Positions 1 through 8,923 of a stretch of 64,000 nucleotides of DNA are shown piece after piece (the stretch's first letter is position 1; the number at the start of each line of letters is the position of its first letter). The DNA lies in contig NZ_CP082918.1 of assembly GCF_019931755.1 (NCBI RefSeq), positions 3,266,001 to 3,330,000 of the forward strand, written 5' to 3'. Both the position numbers and the translations under genes were made by a program. The DNA comes from Sutcliffiella horikoshii. Lineage in GTDB: Bacteria > Bacillota > Bacilli > Bacillales > Bacillaceae_I. The notes under the pieces were generated by a model. It did no database searches. It was not told where the DNA came from and saw only the letters and a program-made list of their open reading frames with translations.

Positions 1-42
1 ACCAATACATAATAGCGATAATAAAAGTCTATTCTTCAACAC
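1..42 (-). CDS. Start of a secreted or membrane protein, cut by the window edge
   Basis: Only the first 14 codons lie in the window. On the minus strand an AAGGAG box is followed after 6 bases by GTG (40-42), or after 9 by TTG (37-39), opening a frame that reads MLKNRLLLSLLCIG. Two basic/polar residues followed by a leucine-rich run look like the start of a signal peptide, possibly with a lipobox cysteine. The product cannot be named. Confidence 0.45.
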   Translation of the reverse strand, partial: MLKNRLLLSLLCIG

Positions 43-93
43 ATGACACTCCTTTCAAACTCTATAGCTTGTATCATGTATATTCCGCACAAC

Positions 94-121
94 AAAAAAA
101 AGAAGCAAATCCGCTTCTTTT
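94..121 (-). terminator. Terminator of ytkL
   Basis: AAAAGAAGC and GCTTCTTTT form a 9-bp stem around a 6-base loop. On the minus strand it is followed by a T-rich run, just downstream of the ytkL stop. Confidence 0.75.
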
Positions 122-133
122 CTTTGCACAACT

Positions 134-817
134 CTATAAATCAATAACCTCTCCCACTTCCAGCACTTTCCCGACACCTTCAGGAAGTTTGGAAACGAAC
201 TCCTGTGGATTTTGTTCAATGACAGGGAACGTATTAAAGTGGATCGGCACCACAGTGCATGCATTTAACCATTTCGCAGCGAGAACCGCATCATCTGGCC
301 CCATTGTGAAATTATCCCCAATCGGCAGGAAGGCCACATCAATATCATTTAACTCGCCAATCATTTTCATATCAGAAAATAATGCTGTGTCTCCGGCATG
401 GAAAATTGTCTTCCCGTCGATAGTTAGCAAGATTCCACTAGGCATTCCTGTATAGACAATCGTTTTTGTTTCATAGTCCGTATAACTAGAGCCATGAAAA
501 GCTTGCGTCAATTTCACCTTGCCAAAATCAAATTCATGGGCTCCGCCGATATGCATTTCATGAACCTTCACACCTTGCCACCCTAAGTATTCAGCAAGCT
601 CAAATGGCGCAATAACTAATGCGTCATTTTTCAAAGCAAGGTCTACCGTATCCCCAACATGGTCATTGTGACCGTGCGTTAAAAGAATAACATCCACTTT
701 TACATCGTCTGCTTTTAAATCTGTTAAACCATTCCCCGTAATAAACGGATCAAAAAGAATGGTCTTTCCTTTAGCCTCAACTTTTACTACGGAATGTCCA
801 TGATAGGAAACTTTCAT
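134..817 (-). CDS. ytkL: YtkL-like metal-dependent hydrolase (UPF0173, metallo-beta-lactamase fold)
   Basis: 227-residue cytosolic protein of the metallo-beta-lactamase superfamily. The metal-binding motif HGHNDH is at residues 48-53 after a hydrophobic strand, and a second ligand motif FHAGDTALF follows around residue 145. Length and the opening MKVSYHGHS fit the UPF0173/YtkL family; the physiological substrate of the family is not settled. The ATG start has an AGGAGAGG box about 8 bases upstream. It is divergent from the M24 peptidase gene and ends at its own terminator, so it appears monocistronic. Confidence 0.9.
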   Translation of the reverse strand: MKVSYHGHSVVKVEAKGKTILFDPFITGNGLTDLKADDVKVDVILLTHGHNDHVGDTVDLALKNDALVIAPFELAEYLGWQGVKVHEMHIGGAHEFDFGKVKLTQAFHGSSYTDYETKTIVYTGMPSGILLTIDGKTIFHAGDTALFSDMKMIGELNDIDVAFLPIGDNFTMGPDDAVLAAKWLNACTVVPIHFNTFPVIEQNPQEFVSKLPEGVGKVLEVGEVIDL

Positions 818-989
818 TTTAACAACCTCTCCTTCTCCAGCTCAAATTCTTCATACCCGTTAATCTTCTCTTTTTTAATCAAAAATCCTTCTAATAAAAT
901 TTACACAAGTATGATTCCCTGATACTCTTAATGTAAACGTATTAAACTTCGTAACTAGAAGTATTTTACCCAATAAAGGAGTGGCTGAT

Positions 990-2093
990 TTGAAAGAACA
1001 TCGTCTGCAACAACTAGTAGAATGGCTGAAACAGGAGGACTTGTCCGGTTGTTTCTTAACTTCTACCCCGAACGTTTTCTACATAAGCGGTTTTTACACA
1101 GATCCACACGAAAGACTACTAGGACTTCTCGCTTTTCCAAACAGCGAACCTGCGATTGTCTGCCCTAATATGGAAGTCGAACAGGTAAAGAAAACTGGCT
1201 GGGCTTACGGAATAGTCGGGTACAATGATACGGATGATCCTTGGCAAAAGGTTCAAGAGTATGTGAAATTACAGGGAATTAAAGTTGAAAAGCTAGCTGT
1301 TGAGAAAGAACATATGACTGTCGCTCGTTTACATAAGTTAGAGGAGATCTTCCCGGGCGTAAAACTTGCTGCTGCAGAAGATAAAATGTATCAACTGCGC
1401 TTGGTGAAAGATGAAGAGGAAGTTTCCATTTTGAGAGAAGCAGCCAAACTTGCCGATTTCGGAGTGGAAGTTGGGGTGCATCACCTGAAAAAAGGTGTGA
1501 CAGAGCAGGAGCTTGTTGCAACGATTGAGTATGAGCTTAAGAAGAAAGGCATCAGCCAAATGTCTTTTTCAACGATGGCGCTGACAGGATTAAAGACTGC
1601 CGCTCCTCATGGAAAGCCTGGCTTGGATCAAGTGAAAGAAGGCGACCTTGTGTTATTTGACCTTGGGGTTGTCTTGAATGGATACTGCTCAGATATCACA
1701 AGAACCGTTGCCTTTGGAAATGTGGATGAGCAGCAACAGGAAATCTATGAAACGGTATTGAAAGCGCAGCTTGCTGCTGTGGATATCTGTAAACCTGGTG
1801 TAGAAATCGGGCAGATTGATCGCACAGCCCGCTCGATCATAACAGAAAGTGGCTATGGAGAATTCTTTACACACCGCATCGGCCATGGCCTTGGCATTGA
1901 AGTGCACGAGTATCCATCCATGAATGAAACGAACACGATGAAACTGCAAAAAGGGATGGCATTTACGATTGAACCTGGAATCTACAAACCAGGAGTAGGC
2001 GGCGTACGTATCGAGGATGATATTTTGGTAACGGACAGCGGAATCGAATTGTTGACAAGCTACCCGAAAGATTTACAGATCATTAAGTCATAA
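990..2093 (+). CDS. M24B Xaa-Pro dipeptidase/aminopeptidase
   Basis: Pita-bread metallopeptidase expected to release N-terminal residues before proline in the cytosol. All five metal ligands are visible: two Asp in the segment VLFDLGVVLNGYCSDITRT, His in HRIGHGLGIEVHEYP, Glu in FTIEPGIY and Glu in GVRIEDDI. An N-terminal creatinase-like domain (about residues 1-125) precedes the catalytic domain. A GTG at 981 sits on the ribosome-binding site itself; the TTG at 990 has AAAGGAG 8 bases upstream and is the better start (367 residues). Similar to the B. subtilis YqhT/YkvY group. A cre-like sequence with two mismatches (932-945) lies upstream; I do not rely on it. Confidence 0.9.
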   Translation: MKEHRLQQLVEWLKQEDLSGCFLTSTPNVFYISGFYTDPHERLLGLLAFPNSEPAIVCPNMEVEQVKKTGWAYGIVGYNDTDDPWQKVQEYVKLQGIKVEKLAVEKEHMTVARLHKLEEIFPGVKLAAAEDKMYQLRLVKDEEEVSILREAAKLADFGVEVGVHHLKKGVTEQELVATIEYELKKKGISQMSFSTMALTGLKTAAPHGKPGLDQVKEGDLVLFDLGVVLNGYCSDITRTVAFGNVDEQQQEIYETVLKAQLAAVDICKPGVEIGQIDRTARSIITESGYGEFFTHRIGHGLGIEVHEYPSMNETNTMKLQKGMAFTIEPGIYKPGVGGVRIEDDILVTDSGIELLTSYPKDLQIIKS

Positions 2094-2094
2094 A

Positions 2095-2138
2095 TAAAAA
2101 ACAGGTATCCATGTCTCTCATGGGTACCTGTTTTTTTA
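2095..2138. terminator. Bidirectional terminator between the peptidase gene and ald
   Basis: ACAGGTATCCATG and CATGGGTACCTGT form a long stem flanked by A-run and T-run, serving the two convergent genes. Confidence 0.9.
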
Positions 2139-2148
2139 TAAAAGTCAA

Positions 2149-3270
2149 TTAGCTTTTTACTAAAAGATTGCTTGCACTCTCATACGCCAATCCGTGAGAC
2201 TCAGCTACTGCCGCATATGTTACATATCCGTCCAGCGTGTTGATTCCCTTTAGGATTGCTTCATTATCCAAGGAAGCTTGTTTGTAGCCTTTGTTGGCAA
2301 TTTGCACCGCATAAGGTACCGTTACATTCGTCAATGCGATTGTAGATGTACGTGGAACAGCACCCGGCATGTTTGCAACGGCATAGTGAACTACTTCATG
2401 CTTCACATAAGTAGGGTCATCATGCGTGGTGATGCGATCTGTTGTTTCAAAAATTCCACCCTGGTCAATTGCGATATCCACCACAACAGAACCTGCACCC
2501 ATGGATTGAATCATTTCCTCTGTTACAAGTTTTGGCGCTTTAGCACCTGGAATAAGAACCGCACCAATAACAAGGTCTGATTCTTTTACTGCGATTTCAA
2601 GGTTTAACGGGTTACTCATAAGTGTCTGGATGTCTTTTCCGAAAATATCATCCAGCTGACGAAGACGGTCCGGGTTCAAGTCAAGGATTGTCACGTCTGC
2701 GCCAAGTCCGATTGCCATCTTGGCAGCATTCGTACCAGCGACACCTCCACCGATTATCGTTACCTTCCCGCGGCGAACACCAGGAACACCTCCTAGAAGA
2801 ATCCCTTTACCGCCCTTGATTTTTTCAAGGAACTGAGCACCAATTTGCGTTGCCATACGTCCAGCTACTTCACTCATCGGCGTCAACAATGGCAGGGAAC
2901 CGTTTGGAAGTTGTACCGTTTCATAGGCAATACCCACCACTTTGTTATCAATCAAAGCCTTTGTTAATTCCGGTTCTGGAGCAAGGTGCAGATAAGTGAA
3001 AAGGATTAACCCCTCACGGAAATAGCTATATTCAGAAGGAAGCGGCTCTTTCACCTTCATGACCATATCCATGGACCATGCTTCTTCTGCTGTTTCCACC
3101 ATTTTCGCACCAGCTTGTACATATTGCTCATCCGTAAAGCCAGATCCGATACCAGCTTCTTTTTCTATGTATACTTCATGTCCGAAGCCAACAAGGTTCA
3201 CTACACCTGCAGGCGTCATCGCAACACGGTTTTCGTTGTTTTTTATCTCTCTAGGTACTCCAATTCTCAT
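2149..3270 (-). CDS. ald: Alanine dehydrogenase
   Basis: NAD-dependent oxidative deamination of L-alanine to pyruvate and ammonium; in Bacillus used for alanine catabolism and needed for normal sporulation. The 373 residues match the family. Visible marks are the N-terminal [20 protein letters not shown], substrate/catalytic elements MKVKEP and [13 protein letters not shown] (Lys and His), and the Rossmann segment [15 protein letters not shown] near residues 170-185. A strong GGGAGG box precedes the ATG. A cre-like site lies about 100 bp upstream (3366-3379), suggesting carbon-dependent control. Monocistronic, closed by a terminator shared with the convergent peptidase gene. Confidence 0.97.
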   Translation of the reverse strand: MRIGVPREIKNNENRVAMTPAGVVNLVGFGHEVYIEKEAGIGSGFTDEQYVQAGAKMVETAEEAWSMDMVMKVKEPLPSEYSYFREGLILFTYLHLAPEPELTKALIDNKVVGIAYETVQLPNGSLPLLTPMSEVAGRMATQIGAQFLEKIKGGKGILLGGVPGVRRGKVTIIGGGVAGTNAAKMAIGLGADVTILDLNPDRLRQLDDIFGKDIQTLMSNPLNLEIAVKESDLVIGAVLIPGAKAPKLVTEEMIQSMGAGSVVVDIAIDQGGIFETTDRITTHDDPTYVKHEVVHYAVANMPGAVPRTSTIALTNVTVPYAVQIANKGYKQASLDNEAILKGINTLDGYVTYAAVAESHGLAYESASNLLVKS

Positions 3271-3365
3271 GGAACAAATACCTCCCTCTTCATAATCACA
3301 AAGCGTTAAGACGTAACTAATATAACATTAAACTAGAAAATGTAAAATAGTTTTTTATGCATTTT

Positions 3366-3379
3366 TGTAAGCGCTTTAA
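3366..3379. promoter_or_regulatory. Candidate CcpA site (cre) upstream of ald
   Basis: TGTAAGCGCTTTAA matches 13 of 14 positions of the cre consensus TGWAANCGNTNWCA. It lies 96-109 bp upstream of the ald start and beyond the ytkK stop's side of the gap. Confidence 0.55.
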
Positions 3380-3431
3380 AACAGGCGGAATTATCTATAT
3401 TATCTAAATTTAGAGGTAAAAATTCCTTGGG

Positions 3432-4196
3432 TTATCGGAAACGGTTGATAACCTCTACTCCCCCTGTTACTTCCAGCACTGCTCCTGTGATCATATCAGA
3501 GTTTTCTTCACATAAAAATTCAATGGCCCTTGCAATATCTTCACCTGTCCCAGATCGTCCGACCGGGGTATTCTTGGAGTCGTCCAAGCCTCTCGCATGT
3601 TCAATTGTCGACTCTTTCATCTCCCCCACAATATTACCAGGGCAGATCATATTGGCTGTGATTCCATGTTCGGCTTCTTCAATCGCGATGGACTTTGTCA
3701 ACGATACAAGTCCAACCTTCGCAGCTGCAAATGCAGATCGATATATCCAACCTGGAGACGATTCCGCTCCTTGAAAACCGTATGTGATAATGCGCCCGAA
3801 TCGCTGTTCTCTCATGAAAGGGATTGTTTTACGGAAAAGATGAAAAACGGCACTAAGATTGCCTTCTATCATTTCATACCACTCTTCATCTGAGTAGTCA
3901 GCTAATTTCTTTCGTTCAAAAATATAAGGTCCTGCGTTATTAATTAAATAATCAATCCTTCCGAAGCGTTCTACCACTTCGTCTATGAATTGTTGCATCT
4001 GTTCTTTTTTCGTTACGTCACCTTGAAAGAAGTGTAGTCTGCTTTCTCCAAAGTGATTCCATTCCTTTTTAAGTTTTTCGATTGTTTCCGTATCATTTCT
4101 ATAATTTATCGAAACGGAACATCCTTTGTTCAACAACTGTTCCGTCACTTTTTTTCCAAGTCCTTTGGAACCAGCTGTAATTACGGCATGTCTCAA
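3432..4196 (-). CDS. ytkK: YtkK-like short-chain dehydrogenase/reductase with atypical active site
   Basis: Rossmann-fold SDR protein of 254 residues, nearest in appearance to YtkK, which is annotated as a 3-oxoacyl-ACP reductase-like protein. The nucleotide motif AGSKGLG is at residues 8-14 and the NNAG motif (LINNAGPY) is present. The frame is open further upstream, but TTG at 4196 has AAGGGGGA 6-7 bases before it and puts the Rossmann fold at the N-terminus. The usual YxxxK reads FAAAK here (Phe156, Lys160), and the usual active-site Ser region reads RIITYGFQG without Ser. It may therefore be a non-catalytic or altered SDR. Confidence 0.85.
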   Translation of the reverse strand: MRHAVITAGSKGLGKKVTEQLLNKGCSVSINYRNDTETIEKLKKEWNHFGESRLHFFQGDVTKKEQMQQFIDEVVERFGRIDYLINNAGPYIFERKKLADYSDEEWYEMIEGNLSAVFHLFRKTIPFMREQRFGRIITYGFQGAESSPGWIYRSAFAAAKVGLVSLTKSIAIEEAEHGITANMICPGNIVGEMKESTIEHARGLDDSKNTPVGRSGTGEDIARAIEFLCEENSDMITGAVLEVTGGVEVINRFR

Positions 4197-4328
4197 ACTG
4201 GATTCCCCCTTAATAGAATTGCTTACCTCTATATTTTCTTGTAAATCGATAAAATTTACAACATATAACCCGTTAAGATACGATAAAATGATTGTTAGGT
4301 ACACGAAAGAAAGGAGTATGACCTTTTT

Positions 4329-5633
4329 ATGGCTAAAGCACAAACGGTGGCATTGCCTCCTCGAAGCCGGATAGAGCGGTTCGGTTTAGAAGCCGTTCCA
4401 CAAGAATTAAGAAAAACACGTTGGTATGAATATGTCATCATCCAGGTTGCATTTTCGGTGAATGCAGGGAACTTCCTTGTCCCGGCGCTTGCTGTCATTC
4501 AAGGGGGACTCAACTTTTACGCAGCCTTTCTCTCCACTATTTTTGGTGCAACACTCGCCTTTTTATTTGTTTCCTATTTATCATTACCTGGTGCCGAGCG
4601 GGGAATTCCCTCTCAATTTGCCATCCGGTCCATTATCGGCATAAAGGGATCAAGATACATTTCCTCCCCGATTCGTACCATTACATCCCTCTACTGGTTT
4701 TCTGTCCAGACCATAGGTGGTACGTTGGTGGTTCAATTTATTCTTGAAAGAGCCTTTCAGTTCTCTATGCCATTTTACATAATCGCGATGATTTTAGCAT
4801 TGATCATGAGCGGACTTGCACTTGTGGGATTTGTTGCGGTAAAAAGGGCGACCAAGTACTTTATGCCATGGCTGATTCTTGGACAGCTAGTGATGCTCTA
4901 TCTTTTACTCACTAAAGGAATGAGTATAGATCCTGCTGTAAAAATGGACGGTGGCTGGAACCTTCCCGTCATGGGCTTTTTTGCAAGTCTTGCTTTTGTT
5001 CAATATGTATCTGGTGTGTCCTCATCAGCAGATGTGACAAGGTACGCCGTTACTTCCAGACAAGGGTTCTGGGGGTTATTCAGCGGAAATGTTTTAGGCT
5101 TTATTCTTACTGCTTTTTTCGGAGCTTACACAGCCAGCCTGACAGGAAATCTGAATCCGTTTATTGCAACAAGCGAAATGACCAACTCCGGCCTATTTAC
5201 CGCGATCATTTTAGGTGCGGCCATCTTATCGATGGTTTCCATTAACTTGAGCAATGCCTATACCGGTGGATTTAGTCTGTTGAATTCTTTACCGCAACTT
5301 GGGAGGGTGAAAAGTTCCATGCTTTTCGGGGCTGCGGGAATACTATTATCCTTGTCACCTGCCTTAGTGGAGGAAGCAGAACGGTATATTTCCTTGATTG
5401 GAGCATTTGTCATACCTTTATCTGCTGTCATTATCACTGATTTTCTTTTTATAAAAAAGAGGCAGATTGAAGTTAGTGAGGGATTACCTTCTTATAATAA
5501 AATTGCGTTTGTTTGTATTGGGATTGGGATAGGCATTTATTTGCTCTTGCCGGAAGGCTTATCTCCTGGTTTCTTGGCTTTCCTTATCACAGGGGCCGTT
5601 TATTTCTTTTCTATAAAAAAATCACAAAAATAG
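4329..5633 (+). CDS. NCS1-family nucleobase permease (cytosine/purine/allantoin type)
   Basis: 434-residue integral membrane protein with about 12 hydrophobic segments and the N-terminal pattern of NCS1 carriers (an RIERFGLEAVPQELRKTRWYE stretch before the first helix). Such carriers import nucleobases or related compounds with H+ or Na+; the substrate cannot be read from sequence. AAAGGAG lies about 12 bases before the ATG, which is long spacing, but no better in-frame start exists. It is divergent from ytkK and has its own terminator immediately after the stop. Confidence 0.85.
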   Translation: MAKAQTVALPPRSRIERFGLEAVPQELRKTRWYEYVIIQVAFSVNAGNFLVPALAVIQGGLNFYAAFLSTIFGATLAFLFVSYLSLPGAERGIPSQFAIRSIIGIKGSRYISSPIRTITSLYWFSVQTIGGTLVVQFILERAFQFSMPFYIIAMILALIMSGLALVGFVAVKRATKYFMPWLILGQLVMLYLLLTKGMSIDPAVKMDGGWNLPVMGFFASLAFVQYVSGVSSSADVTRYAVTSRQGFWGLFSGNVLGFILTAFFGAYTASLTGNLNPFIATSEMTNSGLFTAIILGAAILSMVSINLSNAYTGGFSLLNSLPQLGRVKSSMLFGAAGILLSLSPALVEEAERYISLIGAFVIPLSAVIITDFLFIKKRQIEVSEGLPSYNKIAFVCIGIGIGIYLLLPEGLSPGFLAFLITGAVYFFSIKKSQK

Positions 5634-5658
5634 GTGCCTGTAGATGGCACCTGTTTTT
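5632..5658 (+). terminator. Terminator of the NCS1 permease gene
   Basis: AGGTGCC and GGCACCT form a 7-bp stem with a 7-base loop followed by GTTTTTG. It overlaps the stop codon. Confidence 0.85.
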
Positions 5659-5662
5659 GTGT

Positions 5663-5830
5663 TTATTCATGGGAAGTTTGTTCGCTCTCGCCTTCTACCG
5701 GTTGGTATGCATTGGAGCTGTATTGCTCGCCGACTACTCCGCTTGAGTATGCATCAGTAATTTGATTGTGAACCTCATTCACAGCATTATCATCATAAGA
5801 AAAAATTTCCTTTGGGTCTTTTTTCTTCAT
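5663..5830 (-). CDS. Small hydrophilic hypothetical protein (55 aa)
   Basis: Frame opening MKKKDPKEIFSYDDNAVNEV and ending EGESEQTSHE, 55 residues, ATG start with GGTGG box about 6 bases upstream. Acidic, no membrane segment, no cysteine. It resembles the small Bacillus proteins of the YozQ/DUF4025 kind in size and composition, but this is only an impression. It fills the gap between the permease terminator and the 104-residue protein gene on the opposite strand. Confidence 0.65.
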   Translation of the reverse strand: MKKKDPKEIFSYDDNAVNEVHNQITDAYSSGVVGEQYSSNAYQPVEGESEQTSHE

Positions 5831-5982
5831 AGTGGGTTCCACCTTTCAACTAAGTATCCATCCTAGTTTGTGTTGAGTGACACTCATTTAAAGGTGGTAA
5901 AAATTACAGGGTGAATGGATAGAATGTTTATCACAGTTGTTATACAATGAGTTAAAACAGGGAGCAAAGGAAGGAAGTAGCG

Positions 5983-6297
5983 ATGTTTTCTTTTGTAAAA
6001 GATCCAAGGCTTGGAATATCATTGCCGCGGTTGGATTTAGATTGGAATGAATACAACAAAGAAACACAGCAGGATATTTTATTGAAATGGGAAAAGATAC
6101 GCGGGAGCATTCCGGACCGTATTAAAGAGTTAGAAGAAGAGATTAATTTTAAGCAGGCTCAATTGAATGATGAAGCAGATTTTGAACGGTCTTGCGAGTT
6201 GAATTCCGAAATTGCAGATCATGCTAGCGTTATTAATGATTTATGGTTGTGGTATCGTATGAATCAACATGTATCATCATCTAAAGTACATTCATAA
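5983..6297 (+). CDS. Hypothetical protein with helical coiled-coil core (104 aa)
   Basis: Not recognised. The frame starts with ATG behind AAGGAAGGAAG, spacing about 6, and ends at a strong bidirectional terminator. Residues about 45-75 (DRIKELEEEINFKQAQLNDEA) are heptad-like and strongly helical; no signal peptide or membrane segment. A charged, cytosolic, single-gene transcript is the most that can be inferred. Confidence 0.8.
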   Translation: MFSFVKDPRLGISLPRLDLDWNEYNKETQQDILLKWEKIRGSIPDRIKELEEEINFKQAQLNDEADFERSCELNSEIADHASVINDLWLWYRMNQHVSSSKVHS

Positions 6298-6330
6298 AAG
6301 GCGAATATCCGTTGTGGATATTCGCCTTTT
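6296..6330. terminator. Bidirectional terminator
   Basis: AAAAGGCGAATATCC and GGATATTCGCCTTTT pair perfectly around GTTGT, between two convergent genes. Confidence 0.92.
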
Positions 6331-6332
6331 CC

Positions 6333-7193
6333 TTAAAACATTTCGCATTCTGATTCGTCTAGTTCTCCGTTTTCTACTAGGTGTCTCATCATGTAGTAGT
6401 AATGGGAGAATTCTGAGACTTCTTTGGTCCAGTAATAATTTGTTCCAGCAGCTGTTATCATGCCGAGAAGTGGGACGTTATTTACTTTTTGACGGCCAAT
6501 CACAGCGACAAATAGCAGCTTGATCAGGTGCATTAAAGGCTGTTGAAGCCAAACAGTCGGGTGATCTTTGTCTGTCAATACGTCAAAATAATGATCGATA
6601 TCCTGTCCAAGCTCACCTTTCAATGTTTCCCAACGTTCATGCTGATATTTTTTCGGTATGGTCGCACCATAAAATAATTGTAATGACTTTACCATTTCTA
6701 ACGGCGTACTTGCCCTGTAGCCGTAAGACATCGCAACAAGCTGCGTGGTCCGGATGTTTAGTGCTGCAAAAGCCGGGATGTCTATAGCAAGGGTGGATAG
6801 TTTCGCCGTCCCTGTCATTCCACCTTGGATCACCGAATAAAGCTTTTGTTTGGCAATCTGTTGTTCCGCGATGAATGCCTTTTGTGATAGAGGCAGTTCG
6901 CGTATATCTTCAATTTTTTCAATATCTTCCCTATAGCTTCTTGCCATATTGACAATCCGTTCTTCTGCTTGCTGTTGGAAGGAGGACTGCTGGATGATAC
7001 CGTGCAAATGAAATAACCATGTGTCAATTTGAGCAAAAAATAATTGCTTTTTATCGTCTGACAGCAGATCAAATGCCTTGTCCACCCAATGGTCCAATGT
7101 ATCTGAAAATTGGGTTGGTTCGTATGTATACAGTTTTTCTTCCCAATGTGAAAGTTTATGTTTCCATTGTTCTTCCCTACTTATATTGGACAC
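6333..7193 (-). CDS. EcsC-family protein
   Basis: 286 residues; the stretch from about residue 110 onward (VIQGGMTGTAKLSTLAIDIPAFAALN and following) is typical of the EcsC family, named after the third gene of the B. subtilis ecs ABC-transporter operon, whose own biochemical function is not established. No ecsAB partners are adjacent. Two GTG starts compete: 7208 has poor spacing, whereas 7193 has GAGGGG seven bases upstream and is chosen. Weakly hydrophobic patches around residues 115-140 suggest peripheral membrane contact. Confidence 0.8.
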   Translation of the reverse strand: MSNISREEQWKHKLSHWEEKLYTYEPTQFSDTLDHWVDKAFDLLSDDKKQLFFAQIDTWLFHLHGIIQQSSFQQQAEERIVNMARSYREDIEKIEDIRELPLSQKAFIAEQQIAKQKLYSVIQGGMTGTAKLSTLAIDIPAFAALNIRTTQLVAMSYGYRASTPLEMVKSLQLFYGATIPKKYQHERWETLKGELGQDIDHYFDVLTDKDHPTVWLQQPLMHLIKLLFVAVIGRQKVNNVPLLGMITAAGTNYYWTKEVSEFSHYYYMMRHLVENGELDESECEMF

Positions 7194-7253
7194 AGCTCTT
7201 CCCCTCACTTTTCCATCTGCTAGTTTTCTCCATTATACCATAGCGGTTCCGCA

Positions 7254-7303
7254 CAAAAAAACAGTCCCCAACCTGTTGTCGTATTAAACAGGTTGGGGAC
7301 TGT
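7254..7303 (-). terminator. Terminator of ackA
   Basis: ACAGTCCCCAACCTG and CAGGTTGGGGACTGT form a perfect 15-bp stem; on the minus strand seven T follow. Confidence 0.95.
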
Positions 7304-7306
7304 AGC

Positions 7307-8494
7307 TTATAATGCTATTTTCATTACGTCTCTAGCAATCATCACTTCTTCATTCGTAGGAATGATGATGACTTTTACTGGAGAGTGCGGGTAGTTAATA
7401 AATGCTTCTTTACCACGAACTTTGTTCAAAGCAGGATCCCAGTATACACCCATGAATTCAAGTCCTTGTAGAACTCTTGCACGGATTACATCACTGTTCT
7501 CACCAATACCTGCAGTAAAGATGATCGCATCCACTCCATACATTCTCGCAGCATAAGAGCCAATATATTTATGGATACGGCTTGCGAATACTTCTAGAGC
7601 AAGCTCTGCACGTTCGTTTCCTTCTTTGGCAGCAGATTCAATATCACGAAGGTCACTGGAGAAACCAGATACTCCAAGGATACCACTGCGCTTGTTCAAG
7701 ACTTCTAATACTTCGTCGGCTGTCTTGCCTGTTTTCTCCATGATAAATGGAATCAAAGCAGGGTCAATATTACCAGAGCGAGTTCCCATTGCTACACCCG
7801 CAAGTGGTGTGAAGCCCATGGAGGTATCGATGGATTTTCCGCCTTCGATTGCCGCAATACTTGCACCGTTTCCTAGGTGACAAGAGATCAGGCGAAGTTG
7901 TTCAACCGGTCTGCCAAGCAATTCTGCAGCACGCTCGGAAACGTACTTATGGGATGTACCATGGAAACCGTATTTACGGATGCCATAGTCCTCATAGTAC
8001 TCATAAGGCAAGCTGTAAAGGAAAGATTTTTCCGGCATCGATTGGTGAAATGCCGTATCAAAAACAGCGACAGCCGGTACACTTGGAAGAATTTCCTTGA
8101 ATGCTTTGATCCCAACGATGTTTGCCGGGTTATGAAGTGGAGCAAGCTCTGAAAGTTCTTCTAATTCGCCTAAGATTTCATCTGTAATCAGGACAGAATC
8201 ATTGAACTTTTCCCCACCATGAACAACACGGTGGCCGATTCCTGTGATTTCATCGAAGCTTTGAATGATGTCTAGATCGATCAGTTTTTTTAATAAGATT
8301 TTAACAGCTACTCCATGTTCTGGAATGTCTGTGATTTCTGTTACTTTTTCGCCGTTCACAGAGATGGTGAAAACTGCATCGTTTAATCCGATACGTTCCA
8401 CTAATCCTTTTGTAATAACATTTTCACTAGGCATTTCGAACAATTGGAATTTAAGAGAAGAGCTTCCTGCATTAATTGCAATAACTTTTGACAT
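7307..8494 (-). CDS. ackA: Acetate kinase
   Basis: Interconverts acetyl phosphate + ADP and acetate + ATP, the last step of overflow acetate excretion. 395 residues as usual. Family signatures are the N-terminal [18 protein letters not shown] and the internal [16 protein letters not shown]; the phosphate-binding [11 protein letters not shown] is also present. Start ATG with AGGAG about 9 bases upstream. Single gene with a strong terminator and a cre-like palindrome at 8645-8658 upstream; in B. subtilis ackA is activated by CcpA, whose gene lies at 46.2 kb in this window. AcsA/AcuABC, working in the reverse direction on acetate, is at 40-44 kb. Confidence 0.98.
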   Translation of the reverse strand: MSKVIAINAGSSSLKFQLFEMPSENVITKGLVERIGLNDAVFTISVNGEKVTEITDIPEHGVAVKILLKKLIDLDIIQSFDEITGIGHRVVHGGEKFNDSVLITDEILGELEELSELAPLHNPANIVGIKAFKEILPSVPAVAVFDTAFHQSMPEKSFLYSLPYEYYEDYGIRKYGFHGTSHKYVSERAAELLGRPVEQLRLISCHLGNGASIAAIEGGKSIDTSMGFTPLAGVAMGTRSGNIDPALIPFIMEKTGKTADEVLEVLNKRSGILGVSGFSSDLRDIESAAKEGNERAELALEVFASRIHKYIGSYAARMYGVDAIIFTAGIGENSDVIRARVLQGLEFMGVYWDPALNKVRGKEAFINYPHSPVKVIIIPTNEEVMIARDVMKIAL

Positions 8495-8644
8495 GACGAT
8501 ACGTACAACTCCTTTTATATGGTCACACTTGGATGGATGATTAAATGTTTTTACACTCTACCTATCTTGTGCAAAGTTCCGATATTATATATACCTTTTT
8601 CATTTAAACACCGTCATACTGCATTTGCAAGAGGCTTCCCTATA

Positions 8645-8658
8645 TGGTAACGCTTACC
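8645..8658. promoter_or_regulatory. Candidate cre site upstream of ackA
   Basis: TGGTAACGCTTACC is a near-perfect palindrome matching 12 of 14 cre positions on the minus strand. It lies about 150 bp upstream of the ackA start; CcpA activates ackA from upstream sites in B. subtilis. Confidence 0.6.
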
Positions 8659-8722
8659 TTATATATTCGTTATTTTCTGAAGAATAGCATAGTTATTATG
8701 GACTGTTAATTCTACACTTACG

Positions 8723-8908
8723 GTTGATCTTCGTTGCAGGAGCTTCGCTTTCCGCGGGCGGGTCCGGAAGCCTCCTCGGGCTACGCCCTGCGGGGTCTTC
8801 CCTGTCCCTTCCTCCCGCAGGACAAGGAAGGCTTCGGCAGCGATTCATCGCACGAAGAAAATGCGCTAGCATTTTTGAGGAGTCTCCGCTCCTTCCACTA
8901 CGATCAAC
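8723..8908 (+). repeat. Imperfect-palindrome repeat, copy A (subfamily I)
   Basis: 186-bp element with ends GTTGATC/GATCAAC. It carries the shared core GCTTCGCTTTCCGCGGG, the inner helix GGAAG/CTTCC (where other copies have TTGAG/CTCAA), the apical hairpin GGGC-TAC-GCCC, CTCCCGCAGGA, and GGAGTCT near the right end. It is longer than the other copies because of an extra segment (about 8820-8885). With cre it fills the 8495-8923 gap; no gene is seen there. Confidence 0.85.
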
Positions 8909-8923
8909 TAGGTTATCCTATTA

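Noticed and set aside
932..945. cre-like TGTAAACGTATTAA upstream of the M24 peptidase gene
   Set aside because: Loses the conserved T at position 10 and C at 13; kept only as a remark.
4318..4374. 18-codon frame MTFLWLKHKRW... overlapping the start of the NCS1 permease gene, a possible leader peptide
   Set aside because: AAAGGAG is only one base from its ATG, and the AAAGGAG box serves the permease start, though at long spacing. No attenuator-like hairpins follow.
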